NCBI GenBank assembly: GCA_029939535.1
Contig: JAOZST010000137.1
Coordinates: 1-10,063, forward strand
Length of the DNA stretch: 10,063 nt
From: NBML01 sp029939535
GTDB lineage: Bacteria > Desulfobacterota > Desulfobacteria > Desulfobacterales > Desulfobacteraceae
Direction of reading: 5' to 3'
The notes under the pieces were generated by a model. That model was given only the letters and a program-made list of their open reading frames with translations. It did no database searches and was not told the DNA's origin. The translations under genes were made by a program, and so were the position numbers. Every line of letters begins with the position of its first letter. The first letter of the stretch is position 1. Shown piece by piece: positions 6,701-10,063 of this stretch.

Positions 6701-6722
6701 GCCCGGGATAATTATCCCGGGC
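6701..6722. terminator. Perfect 22-bp palindrome after etfA, hairpin (terminator-like or mRNA-stabilising)
   Basis: The arms GCCCGGGATAA and TTATCCCGGGC are exact reverse complements with no gap. The RNA would form an 8-bp GC-rich stem with a 6-base loop, 12 bases after the etfA stop codon. The bases that follow (ACTTGCATTAAACG) lack a T tract, so it is not a canonical rho-independent terminator. It may reduce read-through into the Fe-S gene or protect the 3' end of the etf mRNA. A DNA-binding site is also possible because the symmetry is complete. Confidence 0.5.
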
Positions 6723-6743
6723 ACTTGCATTAAACGAGTGAAC

Positions 6744-7547
6744 ATGACTGTCAAAGATTTAAGAGGTTTGATTGAAACCTATGTTTCTGACTATCCTGAA
6801 CAAAATAATGAAAAAAATATCTGGCGGGCCCCCCTGGTGGCCACAGCAAGGGCTGACCATCGTTTTGATATCCTTCCCAAAATCGCATCCAATGATCATG
6901 TTCTTCCCAAGGACCTTTTAGCCAAGGGTAAAACAGTGGTAGTCTTTTTCGTCCCCTTTTTTAAAGATCTGGCAAAGGAGAATCACAAGGATTCCATTCC
7001 ATGTAGAAATTGGGGACATGCCTATGAAGCCACCAATCGCTTGATCAACAGCCTGTGTGAGCATGTCCAGTCCTATTTTCAAGGTCTTGGATTTGCTTCT
7101 GCCCTGGTACCGGCCACCCACAACTTTGATCCTGAAAAACTCATGGCCCGCTGGTCTCACAAACATCTTGGATATATTTCCGGCCTGGGGCGTTTCGGGG
7201 TAAATGCCCAGTTCATTACTCCCTCGGGATGTGCTGGCCGCCTGGGAAGCCTGGTCACAGAGGCTGATCTTGGTGACAGTCCTCTTGTAACAGAAAAGGA
7301 ATTATGTATCCACAAAAATGGGGGCAAATGTCTGGTCTGTGTGGAAAGATGTCCTGTGGGGGCTGTGTCTGCTGAATCCGGTATCAACCGGAAATTATGC
7401 TGGGAACGTCTTAAATCCAATTTGGAAGAAACAGACCAGCTAAGGGGGTTAAGGGAAAACACCCATGTCTGCGGTAAATGCCAGGTTCTGGTCCCCTGCA
7501 GCCTCAAGGCACCCAGAAGTGGAACTGCCCATTCTCAGGCAATTTGA
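6744..7547 (+). CDS. QueG-like protein with C-terminal double [4Fe-4S] cluster domain, function unknown
   Basis: A soluble 267-residue protein (numbered from ATG 6744). The C-terminal third has eight cysteines for two [4Fe-4S] clusters: Cys188, then KCLVCVERCP giving Cys196/199/203, Cys219, and CGKC then VPCS giving Cys243/246/252. The core around GYISGLGRFGVNAQFITPSG (143-162) resembles the catalytic-domain stretch of epoxyqueuosine reductase-type proteins, and SLKAP after the last cluster is also typical. It is shorter than true QueG (about 370 aa), lacks its C-terminal HEAT-like repeats and is unlikely to be the tRNA enzyme; a redox role is likely but the substrate is unknown. Start: the same frame opens at ATG 6699, but that start sits at the base of the palindrome and adds no family-like sequence. 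ATG 6744 (or GTG 6738) fits better, though its SD is weak. It lies on the same strand 55 bases after etfA, so it may be an operon member. Confidence 0.8.
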   Translation: MTVKDLRGLIETYVSDYPEQNNEKNIWRAPLVATARADHRFDILPKIASNDHVLPKDLLAKGKTVVVFFVPFFKDLAKENHKDSIPCRNWGHAYEATNRLINSLCEHVQSYFQGLGFASALVPATHNFDPEKLMARWSHKHLGYISGLGRFGVNAQFITPSGCAGRLGSLVTEADLGDSPLVTEKELCIHKNGGKCLVCVERCPVGAVSAESGINRKLCWERLKSNLEETDQLRGLRENTHVCGKCQVLVPCSLKAPRSGTAHSQAI

Positions 7548-7622
7548 AAATAATAACTACAAAGTCATATCAAAAAGTCTATCATATAAGAATAAGTCAT
7601 GCTAAAAAATCAATATTATTAG

Positions 7623-7668
7623 AAAATCATATTGCACTTTATACTGGGCATCAAAGATATGATTTTTT
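7623..7668. terminator. Possible bidirectional terminator between convergent genes
   Basis: AAAATCATAT (7623-7632) and ATATGATTTT (7657-7666) are perfect 10-base arms around 24 bases, ending in a T run (7663-7668). The position, in the 148-bp gap between the convergent Fe-S gene and thiD, suits transcription stop in either direction. The stem is AT-rich and the loop large, so it would be weak. The rest of the gap shows no gene. Confidence 0.35.
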
Positions 7669-7695
7669 AACCCGAAGTTAAGAACACATCTGTTT

Positions 7696-8517
7696 TTAAC
7701 TGGTACTCTTGGGCCAGAGATCGTAAAAATGATGGACAGGACCGTGTCCTTTTCCTGTCTGATAGCCAGCACCTGCCCTAAGGGCCCCAATAATATAATT
7801 TTTTGCATTTTTGACTGCGGTTTCAAGTGCTATGCCTTTGGCAAGGTTGGCTGCAATGGCCGAAGACAGGGTGCAGCCCGTACCGTGGGAATTGGGAGTG
7901 TTGATCCTTGTTCCGGGAAGTTCAACCATGGTGTTGGTTTTTTTTTGATACAATAGGTCGCAACTGCTGGTGCCGGAAAGATGTCCACCTTTTAAAAGCA
8001 CATTAACAGGTCCAGGGGCTGCAAGATCCCTGGCAGCCTGGGCCATGTCTTCAAAAGTTTCAACGGACCTGCCCAGGAGTACAGACGCTTCGGGCAGGTT
8101 TGGGGTAATAAGATCGGCCAGGGGAATGAGATTTTCCTTCAGAGCCTGGACTGCATCTTCCCTGAGCAGTTTGTCACCGCTTTTGGAAATCATGACCGGA
8201 TCAACCACAATATTGGGACATTTCCAGTATTTTAGTTTTTGGGCCACCATTTCTATCACCTCAGGGGAGTGGAGCATGCCTATTTTTACAGCATCAACTC
8301 CAATATCATCCATGACCGCATCTATCTGCTGACCGATGAATTCAGGCGGTACCGGGAAAATGCCTGTAACCACCCGGGTGTTCTGGGCCGTGAGGGCAGT
8401 TATTGCAGACATGCCAAAACAGCCCAGGGCTGAAAAGGTTTTCAGGTCTGCCTGGATACCTGCCCCGCCACCGCTGTCCGAGCCTGCTATTGTCAATGTT
8501 CTGAAATGGGTTTTCAT
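7696..8517 (-). CDS. thiD: Hydroxymethylpyrimidine/phosphomethylpyrimidine kinase
   Basis: ThiD phosphorylates 4-amino-5-hydroxymethyl-2-methylpyrimidine (HMP) and then HMP-P to HMP-PP, the pyrimidine donor for thiamine phosphate synthesis in the cytoplasm. The 273 residues carry the ribokinase-fold signatures in order: SDSGGGAGIQADLKT (13-27), VKIGML (77-82), VVDPVMISKSG (104-114), TPNLPEA (138-144), KGGH (176-179), and the anion-hole and catalytic segment NSHGTGCTLSSA (209-220) with Cys215; GHGPV (257-261) lies near the C-terminus. Length is normal and no key motif is missing. Its ATG overlaps the thiE stop by four bases (8514-8517), so it is the last gene of thiM-thiE-thiD and translationally coupled. 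Confidence 0.96.
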   Translation of the reverse strand: MKTHFRTLTIAGSDSGGGAGIQADLKTFSALGCFGMSAITALTAQNTRVVTGIFPVPPEFIGQQIDAVMDDIGVDAVKIGMLHSPEVIEMVAQKLKYWKCPNIVVDPVMISKSGDKLLREDAVQALKENLIPLADLITPNLPEASVLLGRSVETFEDMAQAARDLAAPGPVNVLLKGGHLSGTSSCDLLYQKKTNTMVELPGTRINTPNSHGTGCTLSSAIAANLAKGIALETAVKNAKNYIIGALRAGAGYQTGKGHGPVHHFYDLWPKSTS

Positions 8518-9155
8518 GATTGCTTCTCCCTAGGGGTTCTGGTTTGTGCAAAATCTCTACAAAGTGTTTTTGTCGCTTGATAAGGGTCCTGGGCAGAACA
8601 TATGGCGGAAACCACTGCCATGGAATCTGCACCTGCTCTGGCAATCTGTTCTGCGTTTGAGTGATTGAGCCCGCCAATGGCAACCAGGGGATGCCTGGAA
8701 TAGTCCTTTATCTTTGCAAGGCCGGAAAGTCCCCAGGAACCCCTGGTATCGGTTTTGGTGGGGGTGGGAAAGATGGGGCTCACCCCGATATAGTCCAGGT
8801 CCAGATCCTGGGCAATGGTAACGTCTTCCCAGGTTTCAACGGAAAGGCCGATTATGGCTCTGGGACCAAGAATCTTTCTGGCCATTGTATAGGGCATGTC
8901 GCTCTGGCCGATGTGTACCCCGTCAGCTTTGGCTGCCAGGGCAATATCCACACGGTCATTGATGATCAATGGGACCCGGGCAGGTCTGAGTATGGCTTTC
9001 AGGCCCAGTGCCCTGGTTAGAAAGCTGCGAGTATCTGCGGTTTTTTCCCGGAGTTGTACCCAGGAGATCCCTGCTTCCACAGCCTTTGCCACCACAGTTT
9101 CAAGGGAGTGATGTTTACATGAATCCTCATCTGTTACCAGGTAAATGCCCTCCAT
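8514..9155 (-). CDS. thiE: Thiamine phosphate synthase
   Basis: ThiE joins HMP-PP and hydroxyethylthiazole phosphate to give thiamine phosphate and pyrophosphate. The 213-residue TIM barrel shows QLREK (34-38), INDRVDIA (65-72), DGVHIGQSD (78-86), the pyrophosphate/thiazole loop GVSPIFPTPTKTD (124-136), AIGGL (159-163) and VVSAI (181-185), all typical. A strong GGAGGA (complement of 9161-9166) lies 5 bases upstream of the ATG at 9155 and touches the thiM stop codon, so thiM and thiE are separated by only 10 bases. It receives substrates from the products of both flanking genes. Confidence 0.96.
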   Translation of the reverse strand: MEGIYLVTDEDSCKHHSLETVVAKAVEAGISWVQLREKTADTRSFLTRALGLKAILRPARVPLIINDRVDIALAAKADGVHIGQSDMPYTMARKILGPRAIIGLSVETWEDVTIAQDLDLDYIGVSPIFPTPTKTDTRGSWGLSGLAKIKDYSRHPLVAIGGLNHSNAEQIARAGADSMAVVSAICSAQDPYQATKTLCRDFAQTRTPREKQS

Positions 9156-9165
9156 ATCTATCCTC

Positions 9166-9963
9166 CTAAGCTATAAAATAATCTTGAATATTTTTTTCTG
9201 TTAATTGGTACAGGGTGTCAATGAAATTGACCTGGAGGCTGGCAGGGCCCTTGGCATTTGTGCCTGCTATCTCCCCTGCAATGCCCATGACAGCCATGGC
9301 ATGGGCTGCTGCCATTTCATGGACAGGGTTTATGGCTGCAAAGGCAGCGCAAAGGGCCGTGGCTGTACAGCCAAGGCCGGTCACCTTTGGCATCATGGCA
9401 TGCCCGTTTTTTACCAGGATCATGTTGTCTCCTGAAACAATATAATCTATTTCTCCGGTGATGCAGACCACGCATCCAAATTCCCGGTTCAATATTTTTG
9501 CAGAATCAATTGCCAGATCTGATGCACTGGTGCTGTCAACTCCCTTGGTCATTGCATCTTCTTCGCAAAGGGCCATGATTTCCGAGCCGTTCCCCCGGAT
9601 GATGGAAGGGGATGAGGCATGAATCAGGTCCCTGGCAGTGGAAGTTCTGTATGGGGTTGCGCCCACGCCCACAGGATCCAGAACAATTGGGATATTTCTT
9701 TGTTTTGCCCGGGCCGCAGCCTTGAACATGGAGGTGATCCAGGGATCACTCAGGGTGCCCATGTTGATGACCAGGGCTCCGGCAATATTCACCATGTCTT
9801 CAACTTCCGGCTCTGCATGGGCCATGACAGGGGATGCACCCAGGGCCAGCAGGGCATTTGCAGTATTATTCATCACCACATAATTGGTGATATTGTGGAC
9901 CAGGGGGCTGTTTTGCCGGATAAGGTCAATGTCTTTCCAGATACTGGATGGATTGATATTCAT
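9166..9963 (-). CDS. thiM: Hydroxyethylthiazole kinase
   Basis: ThiM phosphorylates 4-methyl-5-(2-hydroxyethyl)thiazole, a salvage step. The 265 residues include VHNITNYVVMNNTAN (22-36), INMGTL (66-71), LDPVGVGATPYR (95-106), GNGSEI (124-129), TGEIDY (169-174), and the phosphate-binding/catalytic motif VTGLGCTATAL (194-204) with Cys199, where many relatives have GTGC or GAGC. GPASLQVNFID (239-249) is also conserved. An AAAGGAGA RBS (complement of about 9971-9978) precedes the ATG at 9963. It is the first of the three thi genes seen here; an upstream gene ends 24 bases before it, so the operon probably begins beyond the right edge. Confidence 0.96.
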   Translation of the reverse strand: MNINPSSIWKDIDLIRQNSPLVHNITNYVVMNNTANALLALGASPVMAHAEPEVEDMVNIAGALVINMGTLSDPWITSMFKAAARAKQRNIPIVLDPVGVGATPYRTSTARDLIHASSPSIIRGNGSEIMALCEEDAMTKGVDSTSASDLAIDSAKILNREFGCVVCITGEIDYIVSGDNMILVKNGHAMMPKVTGLGCTATALCAAFAAINPVHEMAAAHAMAVMGIAGEIAGTNAKGPASLQVNFIDTLYQLTEKNIQDYFIA

Positions 9964-9987
9964 TTTAGATCTCCTTTTTAATTACTT

Positions 9988-10063
9988 TTACCAGGTGTGA
10001 ATGAGTTTTTTTACATCCACTTTATTTTTAATGAGTTTGTATTCAAGGGCAAAATCGGCAAAT
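9988..10063 (-). CDS. C-terminal end of an unidentified gene upstream of thiM (partial)
   Basis: Reading the minus strand from the window edge, 24 codons end in a TAA at 9988-9990 (residues FADFALEYKLIKNKVDVKKL, then IHTW). The composition is protein-like and the 24-base gap to thiM suggests the same operon. The ending is loosely like some dehydrogenase C-termini, but it is too short to assign a family. No thiamine pyrophosphate riboswitch fits in the space between it and thiM. Confidence 0.5.
   Translation of the reverse strand, partial: FADFALEYKLIKNKVDVKKLIHTW

Noticed and set aside
7478..7681. Small plus-strand open frame running from the Fe-S gene into the convergent gap
   Set aside because: Begins inside the Fe-S gene in another frame, lacks an RBS, and the encoded residues show no pattern.

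Overview
The window looks like chromosomal DNA of an anaerobic, AT-leaning Desulfobacterota bacterium (a Desulfobacula/Desulfobacter/Desulfobacterium-like sulfate reducer). This is inferred from the gene mix (sigma-54 control, an amine-oxidising flavoprotein tied to an electron-transfer flavoprotein, a two-cluster Fe-S protein) and general sequence style. No rRNA or other firm taxonomic marker is present.

Layout. Bases 1-336 are non-coding: a probable terminator of a gene to the left, two AT-rich dyads and a run of 7-bp tandem repeats (CTAACRG). Next is a RocR/NtrC-type sigma-54 activator (PAS, AAA+, Fis HTH; 337-1902). The following 274-bp AT-rich gap holds an inverted repeat just after the regulator stop and a well-placed -24/-12 promoter (2099-2114). 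This promoter appears to drive a plus-strand operon: a drastically shortened ABC-transporter substrate-binding protein (2177-2545), a dimethylglycine/sarcosine dehydrogenase-like flavoprotein (2542-4962), etfB (4977-5747) and etfA (5765-6688). A perfect 22-bp palindrome follows etfA, then a QueG-like double [4Fe-4S] protein (6744-7547). The convergent minus-strand operon carries thiM, thiE and thiD (transcribed right to left, 9963 to 7696), preceded by the last 24 codons of an unidentified gene at the right edge.

How the parts work together (inference from families and order). The activator senses a small molecule through its PAS domain and fires the sigma-54 promoter. The flavoprotein then demethylates an N-methylated amine such as dimethylglycine or sarcosine, hands the methylene group to tetrahydrofolate through its GCV_T half, and passes electrons to the adjacent EtfAB. 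In a sulfate reducer this would feed the folate C1 pathway and the quinone pool. The thi operon is an unrelated thiamine salvage unit: ThiM phosphorylates hydroxyethylthiazole, ThiD makes HMP-PP, and ThiE joins them.

Most notable points: (1) the first operon gene keeps its sigma-54 promoter, strong RBS and signal peptide but stops after about 122 of some 390 residues, exactly where the ribosome-binding leader of the dehydrogenase gene starts, so it looks like a deletion junction; (2) the dehydrogenase has Met47 where relatives carry the histidine that binds FAD covalently; (3) the activator departs from consensus at GAFTGA and at the sensor I asparagine. I see no CRISPR array, insertion sequence, tRNA or defence system.
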